Shown piece by piece: positions 42,260-54,360 of a stretch of DNA of 64,000 nt; within the stretch, counting starts at the first letter, position 1; each line of letters opens with the position of its first letter. The notes under the pieces were generated by a model. It saw only the letters and a program-made list of their open reading frames with translations. It did no database searches and had not been told where the DNA came from. The stretch is from Panorpa germanica (lineage: Eukaryota; Arthropoda; Insecta; Mecoptera; Panorpidae), in NCBI GenBank assembly GCA_963678705.1, contig OY783213.1, positions 15,318,451-15,382,450 on the forward strand. The letters are read 5' to 3'. Position numbers and translations under genes: made by a program.

Positions 42260-42579
42260 ATTTTAAACTTCCTGGTGATATAACACCTGAGTGTTTATTT
42301 AGAATAATATTTTTAGATAAAGTTTTCTAACTTTTGACATTTTTCTATCGGTTTGTAATCTTCATCGGAGAAATGGAGACAATAGTACCAACAGCATACA
42401 TAATACTTAACACTACTCTCCATTATTTAGAATTTAAGAAAACTTTTATATGTGGTATACATTGTGAATGAAGTGCTTATCAATTAGTTATAAAGGCGGT
42501 AAATAAATATTATACATGTTTTAAGCAGTTTGTCAAAGTGGTTATAATTTATTTATAATAACAGCTAAATCTAATTACA
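42260..42579. promoter_or_regulatory. Bidirectional promoter between TGS1 and RFC3
   Basis: Only 320 bases separate two divergent start codons, so this must act as a shared promoter region. No specific site can be supported. Confidence 0.5.
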
Positions 42580-43647
42580 ATGAGTTTGTGGGTTGATAAA
42601 CATCGTCCTCGGGAATTATCTAAACTTGATTATCATAAAGAACAAGCTGATCAGTTAAAAAATATTGCACAGCAAGGTGATTTTCCACATTTAATGTTTT
42701 ACGGTCCCCATGGTGCTGGTAAAAAAACAAGAATTAATTGCCTTCTAAGAGAGCTTTATGGAGCTGGTGTTGAAAGACTAAGAAGTGAAGTAATGAATTT
42801 TACAACACCTTCAAATAGAAAACTAGAAATTATGACTGTTGGAAGTAATTACCATTTGGAGGTTAGTCCATCAGACGCTGGAATTTATGACAGAGTAGTA
42901 GTAGTTGATTTAGTAAAACAAGTTGCTCAAACACACCAAATTGATCCGTCAGGACAAAGAGAATTTAAAATTATTGTGTTATCTGAAGTCGATGATTTAA
43001 CAAAAGATGCACAGCATGCTCTAAGACGTACTATGGAAAAATATGTTGCAACTTGCAGAATTATTCTTTGCGTCAACTCCACTTCTAGAGTTATACCTGC
43101 AATTCGAAGTAGGTGTTTAGGTATCAGAGTAGCAGCCCCAAGTTCTGATGAAATAATTAATATTTTAAAATTAACTTGTAAGAAAGAAGGATTAACTTTA
43201 CCCAATGAATTAGCAACGAGAATTTCAGAAAAAGCCCGAGGAAATTTAAGAAGAGCATTGTTAATGTGTGAAGCATGTAAAGTTCAGAATTATCCTTTCA
43301 CTGCAAGTCAAGCAATTACAGAACCAGACTGGCAGATATTTTTACAAGAAACTGCAAAAATGATTTTACTAGAACAATCTCCTGCTAAATTGGAAAAAGT
43401 TAGAGAACGCATGTACGAATTATTGTCGCATGGTATACCTGCTGATGTTATATTTGAAGGATTAGTGAAAGAGTTGGTTAAGGATTGTGATATGCAGCTG
43501 AAATCTCAAGTCGTTGAAAAGGCAGCAATGTTTGAACATCGAATGCAACAGGGTTCCAAGCATATCTTTCACCTTGAAGCATTTGTCGCACATTTTATGT
43601 CCATCTATAAGAAGTTCAATGGAGAATTGTTAATGGGGGATTTTTAG
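42580..43647 (+). CDS. RFC3: Replication factor C subunit 3 (RFC38 in flies)
   Basis: RFC3 is a subunit of the five-subunit clamp loader that opens PCNA and places it on primed DNA during replication and repair. A single uninterrupted exon encodes 355 residues (human 356). The start MSLWVDKHRPRELSKLDYH is the family start. The Walker A P-loop is GPHGAGKKT at residues 42-50. The Walker B-like box is IIVLSEVDDLTKDAQ, followed by LRRTMEKY, RIILCVNSTS and the SRC-type motif AIRSRCLGIRVA. The C-terminal collar domain runs through GELLMGDF. The AATAAA at 43668-43673 is the likely poly(A) signal. It is intronless, unlike most of its neighbours, and converges on THUMPD1. Confidence 0.98.
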   Translation: MSLWVDKHRPRELSKLDYHKEQADQLKNIAQQGDFPHLMFYGPHGAGKKTRINCLLRELYGAGVERLRSEVMNFTTPSNRKLEIMTVGSNYHLEVSPSDAGIYDRVVVVDLVKQVAQTHQIDPSGQREFKIIVLSEVDDLTKDAQHALRRTMEKYVATCRIILCVNSTSRVIPAIRSRCLGIRVAAPSSDEIINILKLTCKKEGLTLPNELATRISEKARGNLRRALLMCEACKVQNYPFTASQAITEPDWQIFLQETAKMILLEQSPAKLEKVRERMYELLSHGIPADVIFEGLVKELVKDCDMQLKSQVVEKAAMFEHRMQQGSKHIFHLEAFVAHFMSIYKKFNGELLMGDF

Positions 43648-43857
43648 ATTACTATGTTAGTTAAGAAAATAAAACTATCGTTTTTTTATTTCATTTAATG
43701 TTTCATATATTTATTACAAAATAAACTGTGGTTAGAAATATACATTTTCTTTAATTAATTAATATATTTCATAACATTGTTTATATTTTATTTAATTTTC
43801 TTTGAAACAATTATTTTCGAGAATTTAATCCTCAATGTATTTTAAATAAAAAGATAT

Positions 43858-44730
43858 TTATTCTTTGTCGTCTATCTGGTTTTCGGAAGAATCGGCAACT
43901 GCATCTTGAGATTCAGTAGGTGGTTTATCTTGGGGGGATTTGTCATCTCCGCATAGTTCCTGAATATTATACTTCTTTAGCAAGAGATAGTCTGGTACTA
44001 CGCTAAGTAAACACAGCCCTTTTATTATTTCTACAATAACAGCCATCTGAGGATTTTTTAAATTAGCTTTGTTCTCGGAATTCTTTGCAGTAACTAAAGC
44101 CGCGAGCTCAGTAATTACCTCATCTCGATTCATTTTATTGTTATATCGCCGATTAACAATAATGGAGAAGGTTTTGGGTTCCTTTAGAAAATGCTTATCA
44201 AACAGAATTCCAGCTGCATTGATTATGTCTGTAATATTTGCTTTGCACACTGCCTCAATTGGAACTAATCTTATCAGGAATCTAGCTTTATTTTCCTTTC
44301 TTTCAGATATATCCTTCATAATATGTAAACCTAGTTCAACATTATCATCGATCGTAGATTTAATAAATAACATGTTTTGGACACCTGTGTCTACAGCATT
44401 AAATCGATAATCAGCATTTTTTCCTTTGGCATTTAAAGCATTAACTTCTTGTGCTAATTGAGTTGCTATATCCAGTTCTTCAGCATCTTTGTCTTCTGTA
44501 TTTGATGTAGTTGTTTCACTATCATTTTTAGTATCAACGGGTCCGTATAAAATATCTGCATAGTGATTTAATATGTTGTAACTTTCGCGGATACAATCAT
44601 TTTCATGAAAGTTGCATGTCGCAAGAAAACCCTTATTGCCTGTTTGTAAATACTGTTTACGCCTATGATTTGGTGTGTAATAATTCTTTTTCTTATTTGA
44701 ATGACATCCATTTCGTCTAACACTCGACAT
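43858..44730 (-). CDS. THUMPD1: THUMP domain-containing protein 1 (THUMPD1/Tan1-like)
   Basis: THUMPD1 and yeast Tan1 are tRNA-binding adaptors that allow NAT10/Kre33 to make N4-acetylcytidine in tRNA(Ser) and tRNA(Leu). A single exon encodes 290 residues. The basic start includes NHRRKQYLQTGNKGFLATCN, matching the GFL(A/V)TC family motif. ESYNILNHYADILYG follows, and then a THUMP domain from about residue 150 to 255: ARFLIRLVPIEAVCKANI, TFSIIVNRRYNNKMNRDEVI and MAVIVEIIKGLCLLSVVPDY. The C-terminus is acidic. AATAAA overlaps the stop codon (43862-43857). Confidence 0.94.
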   Translation of the reverse strand: MSSVRRNGCHSNKKKNYYTPNHRRKQYLQTGNKGFLATCNFHENDCIRESYNILNHYADILYGPVDTKNDSETTTSNTEDKDAEELDIATQLAQEVNALNAKGKNADYRFNAVDTGVQNMLFIKSTIDDNVELGLHIMKDISERKENKARFLIRLVPIEAVCKANITDIINAAGILFDKHFLKEPKTFSIIVNRRYNNKMNRDEVITELAALVTAKNSENKANLKNPQMAVIVEIIKGLCLLSVVPDYLLLKKYNIQELCGDDKSPQDKPPTESQDAVADSSENQIDDKE

Positions 44731-45716
44731 AGTGTATGTATACTATTAATTGTAACTAAGATGTTTAATTAAAATTTATTTGTAGTAAACTATATAAAGT
44801 AATTATCGCTAAAATAAGTACCTTAATTTTCAGCACGTTTTGGATTGTGACATTTACAACGTTCACCACAACAGCAAAAACTTAATACAAATAGTGTTAC
44901 CCAAAGGTATATACCGCACTCAGCTGATAGTTACCCAGAATCCTTATTATCTCTGTGTTACCATACTCTTATTCATCACAAATTAAAACATTTTTTCTTT
45001 TAAAATATGCATTTATTTATTTAAAATGTATAAAATAATTAATGCACTGAAATAACAGAAATAATTATTTACCAGAATAGGTTAATAAATAATTATATCA
45101 GAATAGGTTAATAATAAAAGAGTGTGGTGTTTAATTATATTTATAAATTTAGAATACTATTTCTAAGTGTCCCACGCTTTTATTATTATAAAAGATATTT
45201 TAAATATTTCGAACTACTAATTATCTATTCAGATTTTTCTTGATATATTATCGTTTCTTAAACGGTACTTTATTATACCGCATACATTGACATACATAAA
45301 GAATGTGTCTATCAGGAAAAAGTTAAAAAATTGATGGCAAAGACCAAAGCGACAAACACCAGCGAGTTTAATGTATTAAAAAAAGCACTTCTCTCATTTG
45401 TGATTAATCTATATCTGGCCTGTATTTCATTTTAGCGTATAGTTAATATATTTATCTAATTGTCATAAAATTAAGTCATATATAATTACTGTAAATAACT
45501 TTATTTTATAAATGTTTTACATTTTACAATAGTTTTAAGAAAACAGTAAACAGTACATAGAAAACAAATTCAAAGATAAATCTACAAGATAAAAACCCAG
45601 TAAATTTAATAAATATTTATCAATTTAAATAAATAAATTTGGTAACTAGAAATTCAAATTATATATTAATTGCATCGTTAAATAGAATGTATCATAATTG
45701 TCATGAGAGTGAAGTA
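44731..45716. other. THUMPD1 upstream region and PMP34 3' flank
   Basis: AT-rich DNA between two minus-strand genes. It contains the THUMPD1 promoter and the PMP34 3' UTR, with several AATAAA hexamers on the minus strand. No other gene is seen. Confidence 0.4.
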
Positions 45717-48715
45717 TTATACTTTGAGTATGGGTTTCTTATGAAGTAACAACGATAAAACAAATGTAGCAATTTTTTCATAAACTGCAAACATAAGGGC
45801 TGCAGTGAGTACAGTTTGTAAAAGTTTTGCTTCTAATCCACGATAAAGACCTGGAACACCTTGACGTTTCAGAATGTATAACAAAAGTTGCAGTGCTCCT
45901 ACATTGGGGGGCAAATCGTTACCATTCTTTCCGTTTGAGGATTTTCCATGACGAAGTTTTGTTTGTACTAGCTGCATTGGGTAAGTTAGACAGGTAGCAA
46001 CAGTCTTTGCGATAGCTCCTACAGCAAAGAATGTAATAGCAGGTAAATCACCATATGCCGCTGTAAGTTTTCGTTTAATGGCTTCATAAGTCATAAACTG
46101 AATAGCTGGATTGGCAACTAGAAAGAGGGATGGTAAAGCACCAGCCCAAAGACCAGCAACTCCTTCAGAATGTGCAATTTGAGCGAGACCATCTAATAAC
46201 CCTGAATACGAAGGGTCTGATGATCCTTGAACGCCCTTCATCTTTAGACGAGTATTAACAACCCACAAAGGGGTCGTGATCATAACGTTACACATTCCTG
46301 CCAATGCACCTAATAACAAATCACCGATAGCGGATTGTTCTGTAGAAGTGCGCCATCGTTTCAGACCATGGAATGTGTAAAAGTAAACAAAATTTGATGC
46401 ACAAAGACTTTGTAAAACTGGTACCATTCCTCGATACAACGTAGAAAAGCCTTCTTCGGTGACCAAATCCTTCAACACAGCAAGAGTACTTTGCGCTGCT
46501 CGTTTTTCTGCGTCTTCCACTGAAACAAAAAATAATTAATTTAATTAATATAACATTCTTTAGGTTTATACGAACTTTGATATAAATTAGGCTTTACTGA
46601 GCTTTTGAACTCATGTATAATCGATATAAAAGATTTCAGGAAAATGTAATAATAGAAGTTATTCGCTAAAGTTACGTGCATTTAAGGTTTATGTAACATA
46701 TCAAAAGTTACTTGTTATGTAAACGATTTTACCTAATATGTGCTTTTATGGTACCTGCAAAATAATAAAAGAAAACCCTTTTAGATCATATGTGATTAGA
46801 TTTTGTTTAAATAAAATATTAGATGAATGTAAGGTTTTGGAATGAAGGTAATGTTTTGCGGGTAACTTTCTTGAAAATGATAAATTTAATGATGTTTACT
46901 CATTTAGGAAAATATACATAAATGTTTTTAGATTAGAAAAATAATAAATTTATGCAAATTGAATACGTAAACACCAGACTTCATTTGGTAAACAAGATAA
47001 TAAATCACCTTATTAAAAATAAGACAAAATATTAATTATAGTTTATGAGATCTATCACTGGCATTTCAGATACTTGACTGAATGTACGTAGACGTAAACA
47101 AGTCTAAAATTTTCTCTTTTTAATAAAAAACTTAATAACTCCTGCATTATGATGTCTCCATCTGCAAGCTATTGAAATAATTTGTTTTGTGCAACATAGA
47201 GCTGTAGGACATCTTGCAATATTTTCGTGCTATGTTGTCTTTGGCACAGAATTATGTTGTAAACAAATACAAACGCTTATTCGGCAATCTACTTCATCTA
47301 CTTGGCCTATATTATTTTATTCGGTTAACAATTTAGGCCGGTAAAGGTAAGTTGCGTAAAAAGAAGTAAAATAAATTGCTACAGGAAATTAGAGCTTGTA
47401 CACTTTAACATTACATAGATGTGAATTCAGAGATAAAAAGAAATAAAAACAATAAAGAATGTTAATTTCCCGCAAAATACAAAACATGGATGTTACCTTA
47501 CATTAATGTAATACTTTACTTAAATATTTAATCTAAAAAAAGAAACTTATTTTTCAAAAAGCAGTAAAATAGGCCACAACATGTCGTATTTTTAGGTAAC
47601 ATTATTTACGTAATAACTCTTGTTATGTTGAATAAACCTTAAATATAGTTCAAATTACAACCTTCGGCAGCGACTCATACTTAAAACAAGTTGCAGAGTA
47701 TGAACTGCCGATATAACTAAATAGCACTGACTCACTTATTTTTCTATAATGGGTATAGAAACGAATAAGATAAAATTCATTATCGTATCAGTGTTGCCGA
47801 AGAAGAAAATTTTATATACCGGCTTTGCTGTTTTTAATATGGTAATAATTAATTATTTCGAAAATTGCTCTTGTATTAACTTTCTTAGAACTGCGCTGAT
47901 CATGCATACCATATAATATAAAAATAAGTACGCCACTGCTACATTTCATCCATCTTATAAAAACCGCCATTGAATTTTAACGATTGCATTGATCAATTCG
48001 ACCTTTGAACTTGTATTATAATATTCAAGGTCAATTTCATAGGTTTTGTATATTCTAACGTGTTAGAAGTGTTAAAAGTTGGTAAAAGTACTGCAAATAT
48101 TTACTAACATAACTTTATACACATTTATCAACTGTTTGTCTGTTTCAATACTGTTCTAACATGTAATTAACAATTCGCAAAGTCATTCATTTTAGTTTCA
48201 AGTGAATTTATGATAATTTTAATTACCTGTCCTATTTAGAAAATATTTAAGTAATTTACAAATACTGTTAAGGCTAACATTACAATTGTTTATTAAATTG
48301 GTTGAATAATAAACAATTTGCTATATAGAAATACGAAGATACATATATACAATAACATTTCTTTATGTGAATAATTAAAAAATATAAATAAAATATGTAC
48401 GCAGTATAAATTCGGTTAAATAGTTTTGGAAATAAACTAATATCGGAATATTTTACTTTTCATTTTGGTTATAATGAAAATTATATCTTTGCGATTCGAT
48501 TTTAATAATAGTTATTGTATATTTATACTTACATTGTAATCTTGACCGAACTGTGTCCAGTGGATAAAAGGTAGACATCGCCACTACGCTACCCTAAATA
48601 AATATATTAATTAGTATAAACAAATAGGATATATTATAAGTATAATTAAGCAAAATCTTACCGTTGCTCCAGCTACTGCGTGGACCCATGTTTTATAACT
48701 AAATAAGCTTGTCAT
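45717..48715 (-). CDS. SLC25A17: Peroxisomal membrane carrier PMP34 (SLC25A17)
   Basis: PMP34 is a mitochondrial-carrier-family protein in the peroxisomal membrane that exchanges CoA, FAD and NAD-type cofactors for nucleotides. Three exons: 48715-48662, 48593-48533 and 46519-45717, giving 305 residues (human 307). The three carrier repeats each show their signature: FYPLDTVRSRLQ, TTPLWVVNTRLKMKG and TYPMQLVQTKLRHG. Diagnostic PMP34 stretches are LCASNFVYFYTFHGLKRW, NPAIQFMTYEAIKR and GLEAKLLQTVLTAALMFAVY. MTSLFSYKTWVHAVAGATGS resembles the human N-terminus. Intron 2 is about 2.0 kb and holds no recognised gene. All splice sites are GT-AG. Confidence 0.97.
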
Positions 48716-49723
48716 GGTAATATTTGTATTCGCTAATTACTCACTATTATTTTATTTAATTTAAATGCATTTTAGCTTATTTATATTTGATTATTGATCC
48801 ATGATTTTCCTTGTTACGCCCTATAACTGCAGACGTGCTGTAAACTTGAGTGCCGAGTGGATCATGAGATACTTAAAAAACTTGAGCTTGCCACTAGGGC
48901 CACTAGTAGTAATACTGGATGATATGTGTAGCGAACTGAATAATGCGATAGTACTCAAAGCATTATATACCTTCCGAAAAATACACATTAACTCATTTTG
49001 TAATATATGTTTGCAGAATGTTGTATATTTAATTTTCAATTACCTATCTCATTATAGAAAATAAAACTGTATTTGTCATAATATTGATATACGTCTGACA
49101 GAATTGTCAAAGGTTGTAAGAGACATCTATTAATATTATTCGAAGGTTTTTAGAAACGCTTGCTCAGTAAATAAACTTTGCTTATTAATCACAAAGCTTT
49201 TTCTACGATTTCAAATAAATGATACTTTTGAGCACTTTTGAGTATATAAATATTATAAGTACAGGGTATTCCAGGTCTATACTACAGAGAGTACCGTATA
49301 TTTCGTAACATATTTAATGTTGGCTTAATTCCGATACTACTCTTATCACCGGCGACCTTCTACTATGTTGGAAGTCTTTATGGTGTCGATGCTTCACGTA
49401 TGTGAACTAAACCGCTGCTTAAAATTTGATTATACATATAATGAATAGAACACAACACCCAAATCCAAAAAATATAGCCCAGGGATCAAGTATGAAGACA
49501 TAGCTGCGTATGTGAAAGTCTCAACGCTCTATATACCCGATGGATATAAACCGTTTTCATTTCGCTTAAATAAAACATGTGTTTAAGGTAATATTAATGA
49601 TTTGTGTTTAGATAGAAGTACATAAGATAAACTTACAGATAAAATATATAACGTAAAGTAGTACAAAACGTATATTACAACGCTCATTAGATGAGCGAGC
49701 ACCTCTAGTGGTCAGAAGATTTT
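48716..49723. other. PMP34 upstream region; left flank of the FLYWCH cluster
   Basis: The open frame at 48801-49064 (+) has no recognisable product. Positions 49322-49395 resemble 57442-57510 in the same orientation (gcgacct..ctactatgtt against acgacctcctaatatgtt). The region also holds the 3' UTR of the FLYWCH exon that ends at 49724. Confidence 0.4.
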
Positions 49724-50121
49724 TCATTCACTGTCAGATGTTTGTACTTTCACGTTTTCGGCTGGTAGTGGTCTTGGCATCATAAAGTGGTCTAATTCAA
49801 TAGAACGCTCTTCTTCTTTTCTAAGTTCGACACTCTCTGTTAATATAGGTAATGCTTGTTTGTTTTTTCTAAGTTGACGGTACGATATTTTTCCACGGAT
49901 GACATCATGGTTGTGTTCCGGTACTGTCACACAAAGTAATGTTCTCATTTCCTTTCTCTCAGTAACAGCTTTCGCTTTGCATTTTAAGGACCTATTTTGA
50001 TTACATTTCCAATATTGTTTGTTACTTCTTGATTTGTATCTTTGAAAAATATGATTTTTATAGCAAAGTTGTGGAAAACCGTGTGAACTAAGGGTATATT
50101 GTAATGGTTCACTGGAAGTAC
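49724..50121 (-). CDS. mod(mdg4): mod(mdg4)-type alternative terminal exon 6 (FLYWCH finger)
   Basis: A terminal exon of a BTB-FLYWCH chromatin protein. It starts after cttgcag in phase 1 and runs to its own stop, about 132 residues. The FLYWCH finger reads PLQYTLSSHGFPQLCYKNHI, then FQRYKSRSNKQYWKCNQNRS with LKCKAKAVTE, and the ligand pair HNH (PEHNHDVI). After it come a basic stretch (GKISYRQLRKNK) and a tail LDHFMMPRPLPAENVKV. It closely resembles the exons at 51002 and 54361, so these three are recent tandem duplicates. mod(mdg4) is named because only that locus is known to me for many single-FLYWCH terminal exons; the BTB part is not in the window. Confidence 0.8.
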
Positions 50122-50220
50122 CTGCAAGAAAATTTAAGTATTGTTAGTTACTTTATTTGTTGTTACAGTATTTATTTATATTATGCTTAAATCATAGTTG
50201 CGTATTTTGAAATGTTTGTT

Positions 50221-50852
50221 AATGGGTAAAAAAAATAAACCGGGTTTTAAACTAATTTTTTGGGGGTCTCCTTTATTGAAATATTAGTTAAGTAATGTAA
50301 ATTGGTGTTTTTATTTAATGAAATTTTCGAAAATTGACAGAGATATATTTATATTTTAGCGCTAGAGATGGTTGGCCATTTGTATGGCGTGAAATGCATG
50401 AAATAATCAAGTCAAGTCAAATAATAATAAGATTTTATTTTATTTAACCCTGTTACGGCAGACATAATGTTGGAATTTTATTGTTCCTTGAAATAGCTGT
50501 AAATAATATTTGATATTTTGATATATAAATACATATAGCAGAGATTTATTAGCTGTAAGGTTGGTAACCTGTAAATTTGCCAGAGTTCTATCTTAAATAT
50601 GCTATCTCTTTTACGCTCTGTTGTATAAAAGAGATAGCAACTAGCGGTTGTGATGTCACATGCATTTGGAATGTTGTACAACGTTGAATCCCTTTAATAA
50701 TTAAAGAGACAAAATAACTTTTTTAATTGTTAATATCTCCTAACATATAAGGAGTTATTAAAAAATAATTGAACATTTGAGGTTCTAGTAACCCACTTTA
50801 TCAATATATAGTACACTTTTATAGAATTTAAGACATAGGACACAAGCCCATT
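50221..50852 (+). mobile_element. TIR element, aatgggcttgtgt family, copy 2
   Basis: The right end acacaagcccatt is intact at 50852. The left end (aatgggtaaaaa, about 50221) is diverged. The interior shares ctttaataattaaagagaca and ttctagtaacccactttatc with the other copies. It also shares an insert (ataatcaagtcaagtcaaa, ggttggtaacctgtaaattt) with the copy at 59119-59790, so these two form a longer subfamily. There is no coding capacity. Confidence 0.7.
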
Positions 50853-51001
50853 CAATATATATTAGAAAATATATATTATTTACAATGTGTTTTTGTTAAA
50901 AATAAAACAAATTTTTAGCAAATGCTCATGTATAATTTTTCCTAATACATATACATTTTTTAATTTGTAATAGTAAATGGATATATGATAAAAAATTATT
51001 C

Positions 51002-51333
51002 TTATTTATTGGTCATAAAATGTGCCCCGACTGGTTGTGTGGTAGTTTCAGCTGGTCCTGTGTATTCAGCAGCCATTTTAGATCTTGATCGATAAGTAAT
51101 TTTTTCTGGTATTACATCGTGGTTATGTAAAGGAGATGTAACTTCAATAACTGTTTTCTTTCCAATTTGTTGTGTTGACAGTCTTGCTTTACATTTAACA
51201 GTCCGATTTTGTTTACATTTCCAATACTGCTTAGTACTAGATGCTTTATGTCGTTGGTACACATGATTTTTGAAACACAGTTGCGCAAAGCCACGTGAAC
51301 TGAGTGTAAATTGTAACGGTTCGTTCGAAAAGT
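51002..51333 (-). CDS. mod(mdg4): mod(mdg4)-type alternative terminal exon 5 (FLYWCH finger)
   Basis: It begins after ttctgtttcag in phase 1 and ends at its own TAA, about 110 residues. The finger reads PLQFTLSSRGFAQLCFKNHV, then YQRHKASSTKQYWKCKQNRT, VKCKARLSTQ and the HNH pair (PLHNHDVI). The post-finger motif PEKITYRSRSK is shared with the exon at 54361. The tail is short and ends VGAHFMTNK, keeping the HFM motif of its sister exons. The phase-1 start is the same as in the other five, which allows each to join one common donor. Confidence 0.8.
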
Positions 51334-52205
51334 CTGAAACAGAAATACTTGTGTCACTTTTTTGATACAACTCTTTGAACTTGAATAACTCCAAAAACTT
51401 TACAAGATCGTGGGTAGCTCAGAGTTGAAATTTTGTATTAGACATATTAAAGGCAGGATCTAATTTTAAGTAGTTTAATTTTGACAAATCTGAAAGAAAT
51501 CTAGAACGGTGCGACTCCAGCATGCGGCATTCAAAATTTGTTGAAAAAAGTTGTATTCTAGCAGATGAAGTGGTTTTGCCATTTGTAGCCCATAATCATG
51601 AACGACTTTCATAACAAAAATTCATAGATTTTAATAAATAGAATTTTGAATGGAATCCAAGTTATTTACAAAGATTTTGAGGGAGATAACAATTAAAACA
51701 AATTTTGCGAGATTTTAAAAATTGTTTTATTAAATAAATGTACACCTTATTATATATCAATACAAAAAGTAATCATTTAATTTACCATGAATATTACAAT
51801 CTAAAAAGCAGTTAAGAAAGAAATGATAACTTTACATTTTCTTACAAAAATCGAAAATAAGCAGAATAGATTAGATAGTGGCAAAAATAGAAACTTTATA
51901 CAAATAAAGTGCTAGAAAGCTATATTAAGGTAGTAAGGAATAAAATATTTTTCTTTTAAACTTCTGAGTAACATTTATGATTTCAATAAGAATTATTCAG
52001 TTATATTTTTATTTGCCAATGACAACGTGACGTAGTTGCAAAAACGATATATACATTTTTAACATATAAATTTATTAACTTTTGTAAAACGTAATTATCC
52101 AAATAGAAAAATATAAACATGTAAACAAATTCAGTACTTTTCTTTTTATCAATACTTTAACACTTTCATTTATTTAAGATAATTATTTATTACAATTTTA
52201 CTTCC
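51334..52205. other. Spacer, weak match to the CCCAGTAAAC element
   Basis: Positions about 51560-51620 (gaagtggttttgccatttgt, tgaacgactttcataac) resemble part of the element at 7417 without its ends, so they may be a decayed copy. Nothing else is recognised. Confidence 0.35.
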
Positions 52206-52663
52206 AATGGGCTTGTGTCCATCTATAAAATTGATCTATATAATGATAAAGTGGGTTACTAGAACCTCTAATGTCAAATTATATTTTAATAACTCCTTAT
52301 ATGTTACAGAGGTATTAATAATTAAAAAAGTCATTTTGTCTCTTTAATTATTAAAGGGATTCAATGTTATAGAACATTCCAAGACATGTGACATCACGTC
52401 CGCTAAGTTGCTATCTCTTTTGTACAACAGAGCGTAAAAGAGATAGTATATTCAACACAGAAATCTTATCCATAGAAAACATAACCGACCTACCTTTAAT
52501 AGTACAGACACAGCGCTAAAACTATAATTCAAATATTTAATTGCTATATCTCCGTCAACATTTAGATATTTATTAAAAAAAAACGCCAATATATATTTAT
52601 TAACATCAATTTCAATCACCAATTGAAAAATTGACCCCTAAAAAATGAGTACACAAGCCCATT
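52206..52663 (-). mobile_element. TIR element, aatgggcttgtgt family, complete copy 3
   Basis: This is the best-preserved copy: it starts aatgggcttgtgt (52206) and ends acacaagcccatt (52663), a perfect 13-base inverted repeat, and is 458 bp long. Its orientation is opposite to the other copies. It has no coding capacity, so it is non-autonomous. No target duplication can be assigned safely in the AT-rich flanks. Confidence 0.85.
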
Positions 52664-54360
52664 AATTAATTTAATTAATGTTAATATTGCTTTTTATTTT
52701 GAGATTTAAGTAGCATAAAAAATACAATTTTAGCTAAATACTCTTACAGATATTATTCGTTTTCTTGAATACGTGTATTATTGTTAACCATTCCACTAGA
52801 AGAATCCACCGCATCGCATTTATCATTGAAACAATGAAGAGAAGGGAAAAGGAAAGAGAGCGAAAACGTATGATCGACCCAGGTATTGTGAAGCAGCAGC
52901 TGTAATAGTCGGATGTTTTTCAGGTATCTATGCTTTTTGAAGCAAGTCTCGTGGAAATGTTGCCAATGCCTGTCAGTAATACATTTATATGAGTAAATGT
53001 ATAGATTCCACTAGTCCCTACTGCATCAATTGCTGTTTGAACGATAAATGCGATGCGGTTCATGCTGTTACTGGATATTTACAGACTGACTTCAAATTAA
53101 ATTTTTAAAATTGTTTTTTTTTTTTGGGTTTTGTTCTTATTATATATTATTAAAATTATTGTCAAATAAAGTAGTGTTGGAAAGAGAAAAGTTACATGAA
53201 CGAAACACAAAATAGAAGCTGTTGTATTACTTCATTTGGATTCTTTTAATTGAATTAAATAATTTGATTTTTATATTTTATTTTATAAATTTTATTAAGG
53301 AATATTATTAGAATATGAATATTATTAACAAAAAAGGTATGTTTTATTATAAACTTTATTAATTTAATGATTTTGATTAACATATACGCGGTGTGTTGAC
53401 TAATTATGAAACGTATCGATCTTTCAGTTCATTAGTGAGACAATTACAAAAAATATATAAAATTTGATCCTCTATTTTATTCAATAACAAAGTACGTCGT
53501 AAATGCAATAAAAAAAATTATAATACAGATTCACTTAGCCAATATCGGAGATGTTTCACTAATGAACTGGATGATCGATATGTCATAATTATCATATGCC
53601 AAAATTTAACCTATATTTTTAATATCTTACAAATCTTAGTGATGTTGGATTACTGGTCCGTTTGAGATCAGAGCCACATTAAGTTTTAAGGTACCAAAGG
53701 TGAAGTATGTAATATTAAACTTACAATTTGTTGGTTGACCTTTTTTCAAAAATGTTATCTAAATAAAATATTCAGTTACATTATTTATTACTACTAGAAT
53801 TATAAAAAGACACTTTTTCATGTTTAATAGTTATAAAATGACCTTTATGTATCTTGAGAATCATTAAAAAATATTTTAAACAAAATTAAAATCTTTTTTG
53901 AATAAAAAATGATATTTAAGGTTATGTATACGTTTTGAGTTAAGCAGAAACTTTATTTTTGGTGTATAATTAGAGCCGTTTATTATGGAAGTTAAATAAA
54001 TGAAGTTCTTGAAGGTTAAGCATGGATGTAATGAAAACAAGAGTAGTTTATTGTAGCAGGACTGAATAAGTTAGATTCAAAATTTCGAATTTCAATTCTT
54101 TTGATATCTTCAAAAATTGGCACGGATGTAAGTTATTATGAGTTGCTAATATACAACGCATAAATAATATGCTAGAAAAGAAAAATAGCAATGTAACATT
54201 ACATAATCTTACATGAAAAGCAGCATACGATATGTTTTCAGTTTCACTCATTTTTTTCAGGTGAAAACATGTCGAATCTTGCCACATATGCTTCGTAGAT
54301 AATTATATAGGACAAACGCAGGTGAATACTGGCTACAGATTGAGACAAGTTCTTACATGT
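52664..54360. other. Spacer with an inverted repeat at 52808-53059
   Basis: Positions 52808-52833 and 53034-53059 are inverted copies (24 of 26 bases, accgcatcgcatttatc core) with about 200 bases between. The rest is AT-rich without a recognised gene; it contains the 3' UTR of the exon ending at 54361. Confidence 0.45.

Noticed and set aside
48801-49064. Open frame on the plus strand upstream of PMP34
   Set aside because: No recognised domain, no splice context and typical length for chance frames in this DNA.
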